DNA of 64,000 nucleotides from Dysgonomonas gadei ATCC BAA-286 (GCF_000213555.1 NZ_GL891980.1:124001-188000); one strand, 5' to 3'; shown: positions 26,963 to 36,380, counted from the stretch's first letter. Notes: generated by a model from the letters alone, not told the origin. A program made the numbers and translations.

Positions 26963-27673
26963 ATGAGTTCTAAAATTACGTTATACATTGCCCGTCACGG
27001 CAAGACGATGATGAATACCCTCGACAGGGTACAGGGATGGTGTGACTCACCGTTAACAAAAGAAGGTATAGATGTAGCCCGTTATCTGGGTTACGGAATG
27101 AGCGATATAAATTTCCGTACTGCTTATTGCAGCGATCTGCGCAGGACTGTGCAGACAACCAAGATAGTTCTGGGAGCCAAAGGACAGGAAGATATTCCCG
27201 TGATTGAGCTCGCGGGATTACGCGAAGCATGCTTTGGTAGTTTCGAGGCTGACTTTAATCATCATATGTGGAACAGTGCCGCTTTATACCTCCACCATAC
27301 GTCTTCGGAAAGTATGATCAAAGCGATTATGGAGAAAGAAATCAGCTACCGGGAGGTGCTCGATGCCGTCAAAAAACTGGATAAAATGGGCATGGCCGAA
27401 AACTTCTCCCAAGTGGAAGCACGCACACAGGAAAGCCTTCTCGAAATAGCAAAGAATGAGTCTCGGTACGGTGATGGCAATATACTGGTCATTTCGCATG
27501 GAATGAGTATACTGGCTATGTTATTAGGATTGGGGGGAGACAAATTATTCAAGAAGCCATTGGAAAATGCCGCTGTATGTAAAGTTATTTATCAGGATGA
27601 TAAGTTTACAGTGGAATCGATGGCAGATATGAGTTATGTGGAAAAAGGTAAAAAAGAAGCGACTGCAATATAA
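26963..27673 (+). CDS. Histidine phosphatase (phosphoglycerate mutase-like)
   Basis: 236 residues. The phosphohistidine motif is ARHGKTMMN, with the partner arginine in CSDLRRTVQT, the acid in LREACFGSFE and the second histidine in VISHGMS. This is the cofactor-dependent PGM / histidine phosphatase superfamily. The roughly 70-residue insert between LREACFG and the last His is longer than in small PhoE-type enzymes. Whether it acts on sugar phosphates, cobalamin intermediates or others cannot be told. The next gene begins 6 bases later, so they form a unit. Confidence 0.88.
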   Translation: MSSKITLYIARHGKTMMNTLDRVQGWCDSPLTKEGIDVARYLGYGMSDINFRTAYCSDLRRTVQTTKIVLGAKGQEDIPVIELAGLREACFGSFEADFNHHMWNSAALYLHHTSSESMIKAIMEKEISYREVLDAVKKLDKMGMAENFSQVEARTQESLLEIAKNESRYGDGNILVISHGMSILAMLLGLGGDKLFKKPLENAAVCKVIYQDDKFTVESMADMSYVEKGKKEATAI

Positions 27674-27679
27674 AAAACA

Positions 27680-28609
27680 ATGAAAAAAATATATATAATA
27701 ATATCTCTCACCTTATTTAGTATTGCTCTGTTTGCACAGAAAGAGGCAGTCCCGACGTTTGCATATGATAGTACTGCTAACTTCCTGGGCAAATATGCAA
27801 TTGGATACACAGGGCAGGAACTATATCTGAAAGGACTGGATAAATCGTCCCAATCTTTCGGATATAGCGGTTTTATACTGAAATATAAGAAAGACGACGA
27901 CCTGCTGAACGACGAAAAGAATATATATAAGCCGAACGACAATTACAATTCCCGTTACGAAGATCTGGCCGGAAAGTATTTTCATGTAATAGAAGTGATC
28001 CGACACCCGAAATCAAAAACAGAAGGAAAAGATTATAGTGACGATTTCTATCTGAAATTACAAGAACTATCGAGCGGAGATATCATGTACTATAAATACA
28101 ACGCAGAATCTGAATATACTTTTCCTTTTATCGTAAAAGGCTTTTTCGAAAAGCAGAAAGAATTACTCACCGGAAAAGAATATGTAGTATCGGACGATAT
28201 ATTAAGAATGTCGCGTAATCTGGTTACAGGCAAGGCTCTGGCTTTCACCACCGGGCAGACATGGAAATGTACGGATGTGACAATGGATAATACAACTAAC
28301 GAACTTTCATTGGTTCTGCAAAATGCAAAGGGTATAAAAACAGCTGTCCCCTACTCTGTTACTCTGAATAATGAGAGCATCAGGAAAGTATATACTGCGG
28401 CTGAAGCCGCAGCCCTGACAAGAAAATATAATGCGAATAATTTTCGCCGTATCCTGCAAAACAAAATCAGGGTTGGGATGACAAAGGAAATGACCCGTCT
28501 GGCATGGGGTGAGCCTACAGACATAAAAGAAAACGGAAATACCGAACAATGGTTTTATCCTGCCGGAAACCTGACTTTCAGAGGTGATAAAATTACGAGT
28601 ACAAAATAA
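27680..28609 (+). CDS. Secreted protein with BamE-like C-terminal domain
   Basis: 309 residues with a signal peptide (1-19, SIALFAQ) and no lipobox cysteine. The large N-terminal region (about 25-245) is of unknown fold. The C-terminus (about 258-309: IRVGMTKEMTRLAWGEPTDI, then WFYPAGNLTFRGDKI) has the pattern of the SmpA/OmlA (BamE) domain, including the VGMTKxE/GxP core. BamE-like domains act at the outer membrane in other phyla; here the role is unknown. It follows the phosphatase gene by 6 bases. Confidence 0.6.
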   Translation: MKKIYIIISLTLFSIALFAQKEAVPTFAYDSTANFLGKYAIGYTGQELYLKGLDKSSQSFGYSGFILKYKKDDDLLNDEKNIYKPNDNYNSRYEDLAGKYFHVIEVIRHPKSKTEGKDYSDDFYLKLQELSSGDIMYYKYNAESEYTFPFIVKGFFEKQKELLTGKEYVVSDDILRMSRNLVTGKALAFTTGQTWKCTDVTMDNTTNELSLVLQNAKGIKTAVPYSVTLNNESIRKVYTAAEAAALTRKYNANNFRRILQNKIRVGMTKEMTRLAWGEPTDIKENGNTEQWFYPAGNLTFRGDKITSTK

Positions 28610-28629
28610 ATTTCAATTACTTAAAACTG

Positions 28630-28637
28630 TATATTTG
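28630..28637 (+). promoter_or_regulatory. Candidate -7 element TATATTTG for the CDF gene
   Basis: A perfect TAnnTTTG match, 18 bases before the ATG at 28656. The local sequence (GTATATTTG, then ACTTTAAAT) nearly repeats that at 25396-25414. Confidence 0.6.
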
Positions 28638-28655
28638 TACTTTAAATATAGATAG

Positions 28656-29525
28656 ATGGATAAAACCGAGACAGCCCAAAAGGCATCTATTTTTAGTATA
28701 ATAGGCAATACTCTTTTAGCGGTATGTAAATGGTTGGCCGGATATTTCGGAAATTCCTATGCTCTGATTGCCGATGCGATTGAATCCACCGCCGATATAT
28801 TTTCCTCTATTCTCGTTCTTCTAGGCTTAAGGTATGCCAGTAAACCTGCGGATGAAGACCACCCATACGGGCATGGCCGCATAGAGCCGCTTGTTACGTT
28901 TGCTGTTGTAGGCTTTCTGATTGTTTCGGCTACGATCATTGCGATAGAAAGCATAGAGAATATACGCACTCCTCACGAAGGCCCCAAACTATTTACATTA
29001 TTCGTATTGGGAGCAATCATATTATGGAAAGAGGCATCCTACAGATGGGTAATAAGAAAAGCAAAACTAACAGACAGCACATCTCTCAAAGCCGACGCCT
29101 GGCATCACCGCAGCGACGCTATTACTTCCGTTGCGGCATTTATAGGGATATCCATCGCTATTTATAAAGGGGACGGTTATGAATCCGCTGACGACTGGGC
29201 AGCATTGTTCGCAGCCTTTATTATTCTCTACAACAGCTATCGCATACTTAAACCAGCATGGGGAGAAATGATGGATAAAGATATGTATACCGATATGGCC
29301 AACGATATCTGCAACTTTTCAAAAACGGTAGACGGAGTAGTAGATACCGAAAAATGCCATATCCGCAAAACGGGAATGTCTTACTATGTAGACTTACATA
29401 TCATTGTGAATAAGAACATTACAGTAAAAGACGGTCATGAAATCGCTCACGAACTTAAACGCAGGCTAATAGCCCATAAGCCGGAAATAGCTGATATACT
29501 GATACATGTAGAACCTTCGAGATAA
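28656..29525 (+). CDS. Cation diffusion facilitator family metal transporter
   Basis: 289 residues: six membrane segments (about 12-200) and a C-terminal cytosolic ferredoxin-like domain (about 210-289; CHIRKTGMSYYVDLHIIV). Membrane site A is formed by ADAIESTAD in TM2 and DAWHHRSDA in TM5 (His150, Asp154). The first position of the TM2 HxxxD/DxxxD motif is glutamate (Glu43, Asp47), which differs from the usual His or Asp. Members export Zn, Fe, Mn or Co by proton exchange; specificity here is open. The His-rich loop common in zinc exporters is absent. Confidence 0.9.
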   Translation: MDKTETAQKASIFSIIGNTLLAVCKWLAGYFGNSYALIADAIESTADIFSSILVLLGLRYASKPADEDHPYGHGRIEPLVTFAVVGFLIVSATIIAIESIENIRTPHEGPKLFTLFVLGAIILWKEASYRWVIRKAKLTDSTSLKADAWHHRSDAITSVAAFIGISIAIYKGDGYESADDWAALFAAFIILYNSYRILKPAWGEMMDKDMYTDMANDICNFSKTVDGVVDTEKCHIRKTGMSYYVDLHIIVNKNITVKDGHEIAHELKRRLIAHKPEIADILIHVEPSR

Positions 29526-29529
29526 ACCT

Positions 29530-30360
29530 CTAACCTATTACAAGAGAGGTCATACTGAGCGACCCCGCGATTACCTTATCGTTGAATATCCGGACAGGTT
29601 CATCCCTCTCCCTCAAGGCCAAGGTGTAAAGCAACGGAATATAATGTTCGGGAGTAGGAATAGCCAGACGGGACGCGTCATGCAAACGGGTATAATCTAT
29701 CAGGGAATGGAAATCGCCGTTCAATATCTTATCTTTGAATAAATCGTTCAGCTCGAAAGCCCAGTCGTAACCATATTCCGTATTAAAATCATCCCCTTCG
29801 ACGCGTACCATCCGCAGATTATGGATCATATTTCCACTACCTATCACCAAAACGCCTTTGCGACGCAGAAAAGCCAGTTCCCGCCCCAGATCATAATGAT
29901 ATTGCATTCCTTTGAAATGGTCTATACTCATCTGCACTACCGGAATATCCGCCAAGGGATAAATATGTTTCAACACGCTCCAGCTACCGTGGTCGAGCCC
30001 CCATTCGTAATCTTCCCCGATGGCAACATCGTTTATTTGTTCTCTGACTAACTGCGCCAGTTCTTTCGATCCCGGGGCAGGATACTGTTGGGCAAACAAT
30101 TCACGGGGAAAGCCATAGAAATCGTGTATTGTCTTAGGCTCGTTCATGGCTGTGACGAAAGTTCCGCGTGTTTCCCAATGGGCTGAAATACAAAGAATAG
30201 CCTGTGGTTGCGGAAGATTCTGCCCCAATCTGCCCCATGCCTGTACAAACTCATTATCCTCAACGGCATTCATCGGTGTACCATGTCCGACAAATACAAC
30301 CGGCATAAGCGGTGTATCGTGAAATTGCATGGCTCGTTTATGTAAATCTTTTAGTGTCAT
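29530..30360 (-). CDS. LigB-type dioxygenase, YgiD-like
   Basis: 276 residues of the YgiD/4,5-DOPA extradiol dioxygenase family. Candidate metal and catalytic residues lie in FVGHGTPMNA, CISAHWETRG, LDHGSWSVLKH and PTPEHYIPLLY. Plant and bacterial relatives open catechol rings of DOPA; the substrate in this organism is unknown. It is cytosolic. It is convergent with the CDF gene, with only four bases between stops. A downstream ATG (residue 11, MQFHDTP) is an alternative start. Confidence 0.9.
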   Translation of the reverse strand: MTLKDLHKRAMQFHDTPLMPVVFVGHGTPMNAVEDNEFVQAWGRLGQNLPQPQAILCISAHWETRGTFVTAMNEPKTIHDFYGFPRELFAQQYPAPGSKELAQLVREQINDVAIGEDYEWGLDHGSWSVLKHIYPLADIPVVQMSIDHFKGMQYHYDLGRELAFLRRKGVLVIGSGNMIHNLRMVRVEGDDFNTEYGYDWAFELNDLFKDKILNGDFHSLIDYTRLHDASRLAIPTPEHYIPLLYTLALRERDEPVRIFNDKVIAGSLSMTSLVIG

Positions 30361-30383
30361 AAATTTATGTTATTAATAAAAAT

Positions 30384-30413
30384 AACGGCCTTGACATTAT
30401 AGTCAAAGCCGTA
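30384..30413 (-). terminator. Terminator of the YceI lipoprotein gene
   Basis: The stem ACGGCTTTGAC / GTCAAGGCCGT is followed on the minus strand by TTATTTTTATT. It lies between the yceI-type gene and the dioxygenase gene. Confidence 0.6.
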
Positions 30414-30438
30414 TATAATAAAAATACCGTTTAATGTA

Positions 30439-31095
30439 TTATTGAGCCGCTTTAGCTACAACTGTTATCTGCAATTCAATATTATCGTTTACAATATTTT
30501 CTTTCAGATTGGCAAACAAAGTTTTTGAACCGTATTTCACATTCCATTGAGTACGGTCGATAGTAAACGGAACGGTAACAGCCTTATACAGTTCACCTTC
30601 TTTGGTAACTTTTGCGCCGAAAGAGATATTCTTTTCCACATCTTTCAGCTTCAGATTTCCGCTAACCGTATAGTTTACACTGTCGTTCGGTGTTGCCAGA
30701 GCTTCTACTTTAGTAATAGTAAAAGTACTTTCAGGATATTTTGCGACATCAAAGAAATCTTCACTCTTAAGGTGGTTTACCAGCATTTCATTCATTTTAG
30801 CTTCGGTAAGATCTTCATCTACAATTGCATTCATATCTATTACGAACGAACCCGAGGCCACTTCCTCTCCATTAACAGCAAGGCTACCACTCTTTATACC
30901 GATAGTTCCATGATGAGAACCTCCTACTTTAGATCCTACCCAATGGATGGATGAAGCTGAAGGGTCTACCGTTAGTTCAGCTCCGGTTCCCGATGCTGCC
31001 GCCTGAGCGTCAGTTCCTTCCACTTTATTTTTGGCAGCATTGTTGCACGATGCTACGAATATCAATGATGCGATTGCTAATAAATATGTTTTCAT
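30439..31095 (-). CDS. YceI-family lipoprotein
   Basis: 218 residues from the ATG at 31093-31095; the longer frame would use TTG. A signal with a lipobox (FVASC, Cys17) is followed by a linker and a YceI-like lipocalin barrel (about 45-215: SIHWVGSKVGGSHHGTIGIKSG, DRTQWNVKYGS). YceI-like proteins bind long-chain isoprenoid lipids in their barrel. Lipidation would place it on the periplasmic or outer face of a membrane. It is divergent from the LysR gene, and its own TAACTTTG promoter is at 31145-31152. Confidence 0.88.
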   Translation of the reverse strand: MKTYLLAIASLIFVASCNNAAKNKVEGTDAQAAASGTGAELTVDPSASSIHWVGSKVGGSHHGTIGIKSGSLAVNGEEVASGSFVIDMNAIVDEDLTEAKMNEMLVNHLKSEDFFDVAKYPESTFTITKVEALATPNDSVNYTVSGNLKLKDVEKNISFGAKVTKEGELYKAVTVPFTIDRTQWNVKYGSKTLFANLKENIVNDNIELQITVVAKAAQ

Positions 31096-31144
31096 TTTCA
31101 ATTTCCTTTTTTAATATTAATATAATTTTGATTTAAATATGTCG

Positions 31145-31152
31145 CAAAGTTA
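31145..31152 (-). promoter_or_regulatory. Candidate -7 element TAACTTTG for the YceI gene
   Basis: A perfect TAnnTTTG match on the minus strand, 50 bases upstream of the ATG. It lies in the 220-base region shared with the divergent LysR gene, so LysR control is possible. Confidence 0.5.
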
Positions 31153-31315
31153 AAATACTTTATTCTATTATCAAAATAGTTATATTGATACATAATCATA
31201 AAAAAATTAATAGATTTGCAGAATAAATCAATTAAATAAATATCTATAACTAAAGAGTAAACAGATTTGATATACGACATGTTCACTCTATAAAACTATA
31301 AATCAAAATTATTTT

Positions 31316-32227
31316 ATGGTCAATCTGGAATGGTATAGAACATTCAAAGCAATTTATCAATACGGAACACTAACACGGGCTGCACAGGAGCTGATGATAT
31401 CTCAACCTAATATGAGCATTCAGCTGGCATCATTGGAAAGCTATATCGGCCAGCAATTATTTGTAAGGCTGCCCCGGAAAATGATGCCCACCGAATATGG
31501 CAAACAGCTCTATACACAAATAGTAGAATCGATAGACAATCTGGAACGGGTAGAAACCGAATTTAAACGTACCGTTCTGAATAAGGCCCCCAGCATCCGC
31601 TTAGGCACACCCGCCGAAATCTTTAATGATTACCTGGCCGAACATGTCGGTAACCAGAAAGACCTCCATCTGACAGTAGAATACGGTCTTGCTGATACTC
31701 TGACCGAAAAAATCATCAGTCACGATCTAGATATAGCTATCATCACACGACAGAACAAATCGGCGGATAATCTTACCTACGAAGCCTTATTCACCGAATC
31801 GTTTATGATTGTCTGCAATCCGGCTATGAATACGACAGATTTTGACGTCTGTGCAGAAAAGAACAATATAGAAGATATCGAGAAATGGCTTAAGGCTCAG
31901 AAATGGATTGCTTATAGTACCGATCTGGCATTAATAAGAAGATTCTGGCGGGAGAACTTCAAGAAACGTCCTATGCTGAAACTGCATGCGACCATACCTG
32001 ACAATGACGCCATACTGCGGGCAGTAGGAAATAGCGACGCACTGGCTGCATCGTCCGATTTAATTGCGGGAAAAGCCCTGGAGGAAGGATTGGTAAAAAT
32101 ACTCTGGAAAGGAAATATACCTGCAACAAATACTCTTTATCTGGCTTACAATAAGGATAAAATACAACCTCAATATGTAGAAAAAGTAAGAACCTTTATA
32201 AAAACATATATTAATACCACTGAATAA
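31316..32227 (+). CDS. LysR family transcriptional regulator
   Basis: 303 residues, standard length. The N-terminal winged HTH (about 1-60; GTLTRAAQELMISQPNMSIQLASLESYIG) is followed by the periplasmic-binding-like effector domain (about 88-298). It is divergent from the YceI lipoprotein gene, the usual place for a LysR target, and 15 bases upstream of the TPR gene, with which it may be cotranscribed. Effector unknown. Confidence 0.9.
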   Translation: MVNLEWYRTFKAIYQYGTLTRAAQELMISQPNMSIQLASLESYIGQQLFVRLPRKMMPTEYGKQLYTQIVESIDNLERVETEFKRTVLNKAPSIRLGTPAEIFNDYLAEHVGNQKDLHLTVEYGLADTLTEKIISHDLDIAIITRQNKSADNLTYEALFTESFMIVCNPAMNTTDFDVCAEKNNIEDIEKWLKAQKWIAYSTDLALIRRFWRENFKKRPMLKLHATIPDNDAILRAVGNSDALAASSDLIAGKALEEGLVKILWKGNIPATNTLYLAYNKDKIQPQYVEKVRTFIKTYINTTE

Positions 32228-32241
32228 ACTCTATCTGCCAC

Positions 32242-33033
32242 ATGAAATATATTATAATATCCATACCCTTCTTATTCACATCCTGTAATGTAAGTTCTAT
32301 TGCAGGATTCGGTATTGCAGGCATTATTGCCATGTTTGCGCTGATGTTTATACTCTTTGCGGTCATGTTTTTTCTGATTGCAAAAAGGCGTAAACAGGGA
32401 GAAAAAAGCCTTGTAAAATTTAATAATGACATCTATATTGCGCTCAACAAACTATCTGCTCCTCAGCAGAAAATAAATATGCTGAACAATCTGATCGAGC
32501 GCATCAATAATGATCCGAAATATAAGAAAGATACTGAATGGCGGGATAAAGTACTGGTAAAAACATATATGCATCTTGCAACTATTTATTACCAGACCGG
32601 CAACGAAATGGAGACACTCAATACATGCACTAAGATTATAGAGCTTGATCCTAAAGATGGAATGGCGTATTACAACAGGGGTTCTATTTATAGCAATATC
32701 GGATTATACGAAAAAGCTCTGAATGATTTTAACCGGACTATAGAATTGTTACCCGACTATGCCAGCGCCTATAACAACAGGGGGTTGACGCATGAAAAAA
32801 TGGAACATTACGAAGAAGCTCTAGCCGATTTTAATGAAGCTATAACCCTGGAGGGTTCACCTGTAGCCTGGTACAACAGAGGAAACACACATTACGAACT
32901 GGCCAATTACCAAGAGGCCTTGAAAGATTACCTGTCGGCACTGGACAATCTCGGTGCCGACAGTGATAGCGATATAAAAAATGATATAGAAATCAGTATA
33001 CGCGCAACAAAAGAAAAGATAGCTGATATATAA
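32242..33033 (+). CDS. Membrane-anchored TPR protein
   Basis: 263 residues. A possible lipobox (FLFTSC, Cys15) or signal anchor lies at 1-15, followed by a strong membrane segment at about 25-50 (IIAMFALMFILFAVMFFLI) and a basic stop-transfer. The cytosolic rest has at least three TPR units (about 140-245; MAYYNRGSIYSNIGLYEKAL, ASAYNNRGLTHEKMEHYEEAL, VAWYNRGNTHYELANYQEAL). TPRs mediate protein contacts; the partner is unknown. It is downstream of the LysR gene by 15 bases. Confidence 0.8.
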   Translation: MKYIIISIPFLFTSCNVSSIAGFGIAGIIAMFALMFILFAVMFFLIAKRRKQGEKSLVKFNNDIYIALNKLSAPQQKINMLNNLIERINNDPKYKKDTEWRDKVLVKTYMHLATIYYQTGNEMETLNTCTKIIELDPKDGMAYYNRGSIYSNIGLYEKALNDFNRTIELLPDYASAYNNRGLTHEKMEHYEEALADFNEAITLEGSPVAWYNRGNTHYELANYQEALKDYLSALDNLGADSDSDIKNDIEISIRATKEKIADI

Positions 33034-33093
33034 AATTAATGAAAGCATAGGTGCTATCTATACTCCAAAGTTGTCCGTTCAGTTTAAAAAGTA

Positions 33094-33101
33094 TAATTTT
33101 G
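33094..33101 (+). promoter_or_regulatory. Candidate -7 element TAATTTTG for the U32 gene
   Basis: A perfect TAnnTTTG match, 78 bases before the ATG at 33179. Confidence 0.5.
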
Positions 33102-33178
33102 CACATCTTTTTCAGATCAGACTTCTTATTATCTGGAAACATCATGTATTTTACATTGAAAATATTTAATCATCCATA

Positions 33179-34453
33179 ATGAAAAATAATATATCCGATT
33201 TTGAAATAATGGCGCCTGTGGGGTCATACGACTCTCTTACGGCAGCTATACAAGGAGGAGCTGATTCTATATACTTCGGCATTGAAGGACTGAATATGCG
33301 TGCAAGGTCATCCAACAATTTCACTATCGACGATCTGAAACAAATAGCATCCGTCTGTAAGGAGAACGGTCTCAAAAGTTATCTTACAGTCAACACCATT
33401 ATCTATGATAATGATATTTCATTGATGCATCAGATAGTAAATGCCGCCAAAGAAGCCGAATTATCAGCTATCATTGCGTCCGATGTATCGGTAATGATGT
33501 ATGCCCGCAGTATCGGTGTGGAAGTACACCTCTCCACCCAATTGAATATTACCAATACAGAAGCGTTGAAGTTCTACGGGCAGTTTGCCGATGTCGTAGT
33601 ATTGGCCCGCGAACTGAATCTCGATCAGGTAGCAGCTATATATAAAGACATTGTAGAACAGAATATAAAAGGTCCTAACGGGGAACTTATCCGCATTGAG
33701 ATGTTCTCACACGGCGCACTCTGTATGGCCGTATCGGGCAAATGTTACCTCAGCCTGCACGAACGCGACCTGTCGGCAAACCGTGGTGCATGCAACCAGA
33801 TATGCCGCCGCAGCTATATTGTGAAAGATAAGGAAACGGATATAGAGCTTGAGATAGACAACGAATACATCATGTCGCCCAAAGACCTCAAGACAATCCA
33901 TTTTATGAATAAAATGATGGACGCAGGTGTACGTGTATTCAAAATAGAAGGCCGTGCCCGCGGTCCGGAATATGTGCGGACCGTAGTAGAATGTTATAAG
34001 GAGGCCATAAAGGCTTATTGTGAAGGCACATTCACTGAAGAAAAAGTTGAGAACTGGGATGAACGGCTGGCTACTGTGTTCAACCGTGGATTCTGGGATG
34101 GTTATTACCTTGGGCAAAGACTCGGTGAATGGTCCAGCAATTATGGCTCGGGAGCGACCAAACGGAAAGTATATATTGCAAAAGGAATCAAATATTTCTC
34201 CAATCTGGGTGTCGCAGAATTTCTGATGGAAACCCAGTCATTGAAAGTCGGAGACGAAATATTGATTACAGGCCCTACTACCGGAGCTGTCTTTCAAACA
34301 ATAGAAGAGATTCGTGTCGACCTCAAATCTGTTGAGGAAACAGTTAAAGGTGAGAAATTTTCTATAAAAGTGAATGATAAAATCCGTCCTTCGGATAAGC
34401 TCTTCAAGCTAGTAAAAGTGGAACGGAAAAAGAAGTTTGTAGAAAAAGCATAA
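33179..34453 (+). CDS. trhP: U32 family protein, TrhP-type tRNA hydroxylation factor
   Basis: 424 residues. The U32 core has IMAPVGSYDSLTAAIQGGADSIYFG near the N-terminus and the family signature EMFSHGALCMAVSGKCYLS with Cys-rich CNQICRRSY, candidate iron-sulfur ligands. Length and architecture match E. coli YegQ (TrhP), needed for prephenate-dependent 5-hydroxyuridine formation at tRNA position 34. Other U32 proteins (RlhA, UbiU/V) differ in length or role, so the symbol is probable, not certain. Monocistronic, with a strong terminator. Confidence 0.85.
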   Translation: MKNNISDFEIMAPVGSYDSLTAAIQGGADSIYFGIEGLNMRARSSNNFTIDDLKQIASVCKENGLKSYLTVNTIIYDNDISLMHQIVNAAKEAELSAIIASDVSVMMYARSIGVEVHLSTQLNITNTEALKFYGQFADVVVLARELNLDQVAAIYKDIVEQNIKGPNGELIRIEMFSHGALCMAVSGKCYLSLHERDLSANRGACNQICRRSYIVKDKETDIELEIDNEYIMSPKDLKTIHFMNKMMDAGVRVFKIEGRARGPEYVRTVVECYKEAIKAYCEGTFTEEKVENWDERLATVFNRGFWDGYYLGQRLGEWSSNYGSGATKRKVYIAKGIKYFSNLGVAEFLMETQSLKVGDEILITGPTTGAVFQTIEEIRVDLKSVEETVKGEKFSIKVNDKIRPSDKLFKLVKVERKKKFVEKA

Positions 34454-34455
34454 TA

Positions 34456-34500
34456 AAAAAGGCTGCCCCATAAGCAAAACTAGGGCAGCCTTTTACTTTT
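34456..34500. terminator. Bidirectional terminator between convergent genes
   Basis: The stem AAAAAGGCTGCCC / GGGCAGCCTTTTACTTTT. It serves the U32 gene and, in the other direction, the BlaR1-like gene. Confidence 0.85.
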
Positions 34501-35971
34501 ATTCTTTACATCCTACCATGTAGAAACCCGGAGTCTTAGCCCCATCTGTAGTAATTCCATATAGTTCTGTTATCTTGCCATCTTCCGGTTTTATCTTACT
34601 CCTGTCAAAAAAGACTTTACCATAACGGCATTTATCCATAAATTTGTTCCATGAATATTTCTTTCCGTCTATCACATACCAATAGATGCGAAGATAACCC
34701 GACTTATCCCCGTCTGCTTTTTTATTGAATGACCTTGGAAAAACTGTAGTTTTGTTTTCCAGATCTCGTGCGTCGCTCATCATTATTACTTCAAACTTAC
34801 CTGTCGGAGGATTACCGATTCTTGTTTCCGATTTATAGCTGGTGTTATCTATATATTCACTGAGAACTTTACTTACACTGTCCCTTTGCTGCTTCATATT
34901 CACAGCACCTTTCTGAAAATTCTGTAAAGGAGGTGGTGGTGGAGGTGTATTGCTCTTACTTTGCTGCTTGGTATTCAGCGGCGGAGGGGGTGGTGGTACT
35001 TCTTTCTTTTTCTGAAAATTATTCGTACTTTCGTAATTGATGAGCGTACTTAATGGCTCATTTACTGAAGGGCGGGCAAAAGCGTATACAGTAAGTATAC
35101 CTAACGGGAGCAATAATAAGAGCTTCAACCGTGCCCATTTGTTTGATTTTTCTTTTAACATCATAGTAATTCGTTTTTTAATTTTACTGTGGTTAAAGCT
35201 GTTGGCTAGAGTGTAGGAGCTTGCGCCAACGGCTTTTTTCACTAATAAGAGTTGATATTTTGTCGCATCGATACCGGATTCTAAAACACTTATATCCGCC
35301 TGATATTCGTGTATATCTTTCAATTCTCTTTTCAACAGCCATACAGCCGGATTGAACCACTGCATAAGGATAACCAGTTCCATATAAATCAGGTCAATAG
35401 AATGCCGATGCTTGATATGAGCCATCTCATGCGTTATAATTTCTGAAGAATTACCTGCATAATCCATTTCCGACAAAACAATATACCTGCCCCAGCTAAA
35501 GGGATTTATATCGGAAGAAACTACAACAAATATATACCTGCCCTGTACAATCTTACGCCCCCCCCGGATAAGGCGGTACATCGAATAAATCGACCTGCTC
35601 AATATTATCAGATTAACTCCGCCACCTATCAGGTATATAAGCAGTAATACCGTACCAATTGATACAGCCGGATTCTCAGGTTCGGACAAGGGAGGCAAGA
35701 CACTCACGTCATATTGATATAATTCCGGATGAGAAGATTCTTCAACAGGAACGAGGGCTTCTTCTATGAGGGCAAAGGGCTTCTGAATAGTACTATATTC
35801 CTGAATATCCATCTCGGCCAGAGGTAAGGCAAAGCAGGCCAGTGTACCAATAAGGATAACCGCACGATTGAAACGATGAAAAGTTTCATTAGTAAGAATA
35901 GCTCTCACCCAAATGTAAAATAGAGTAAGACACACAGTGACTTTGAATATATATAGAAGAAATGCTTCCAT
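34499..35971 (-). CDS. BlaR1-like M56 metallopeptidase sensor with polyproline spacers
   Basis: 490 residues. Membrane segments lie at about 5-24, 36-52, 105-130 and 283-302. The M56 zinc motif HEMAHIKH is in the cytosolic peptidase domain, with the third ligand likely Glu in ELKDIHEYQAD. After the last membrane segment comes a periplasmic region with two polyproline spacers (VPPPPPPL, TPPPPPPL) and a roughly 120-residue C-terminal domain ending GFYMVGCKE. No SxxK/SxN/KTG penicillin-binding motifs are visible, so the signal is probably not a beta-lactam. It is paired with the BlaI-like repressor 34 bases upstream. BlaR1-type receptors signal by cleaving such a repressor. Confidence 0.85.
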   Translation of the reverse strand: MEAFLLYIFKVTVCLTLFYIWVRAILTNETFHRFNRAVILIGTLACFALPLAEMDIQEYSTIQKPFALIEEALVPVEESSHPELYQYDVSVLPPLSEPENPAVSIGTVLLLIYLIGGGVNLIILSRSIYSMYRLIRGGRKIVQGRYIFVVVSSDINPFSWGRYIVLSEMDYAGNSSEIITHEMAHIKHRHSIDLIYMELVILMQWFNPAVWLLKRELKDIHEYQADISVLESGIDATKYQLLLVKKAVGASSYTLANSFNHSKIKKRITMMLKEKSNKWARLKLLLLLPLGILTVYAFARPSVNEPLSTLINYESTNNFQKKKEVPPPPPPLNTKQQSKSNTPPPPPPLQNFQKGAVNMKQQRDSVSKVLSEYIDNTSYKSETRIGNPPTGKFEVIMMSDARDLENKTTVFPRSFNKKADGDKSGYLRIYWYVIDGKKYSWNKFMDKCRYGKVFFDRSKIKPEDGKITELYGITTDGAKTPGFYMVGCKE

Positions 35972-36005
35972 TGTTTTCCGGGATTTTTAAGGTATTGACA
36001 CTGCC

Positions 36006-36362
36006 CTATTTGTTTTTAATCTGGCGGATTAATTCCTGCAGTTCATCTATCGATAACTTTTCTTCTTCGATCAACGATGAAACTACACGTGTATACGAAT
36101 TGCCGAAATACTTATCTACTACATTGCTGAGCGAACTTTTACGGTAATCGTCTTCTGAGATCAGAGCATAGTACTGATATGTATTCCCATAAGCCTTATA
36201 GCCTATATATCCCTTTTCTTCCAGTGTACGCACAATCGTGGAAAGGGTATTATAATGGGGTTTGGGTTCTTCTTGCAAATCAAGTAATTCACGCACAAAC
36301 ATCGGACCGTTACTCCAGAAACAAGCAAGAATTTCTTCTTCTTTTTGCGTCAGTTTTTTCAT
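36006..36362 (-). CDS. BlaI/MecI family transcriptional repressor
   Basis: 118 residues, the usual size. The winged HTH (about 5-75) has TQKEEEILACFWSNGPMFVREL and PHYNTLSTIVRTLEEKGYIG. The C-terminal dimerisation helices (about 80-118) follow. The peptidase-sensitive site of BlaI cannot be located by eye. It is the first gene of a pair with the M56 sensor; the operator-like repeats directly upstream fit autorepression. Confidence 0.92.
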   Translation of the reverse strand: MKKLTQKEEEILACFWSNGPMFVRELLDLQEEPKPHYNTLSTIVRTLEEKGYIGYKAYGNTYQYYALISEDDYRKSSLSNVVDKYFGNSYTRVVSSLIEEEKLSIDELQELIRQIKNK

Positions 36363-36380
36363 GGAAATATTCTTTTATAA

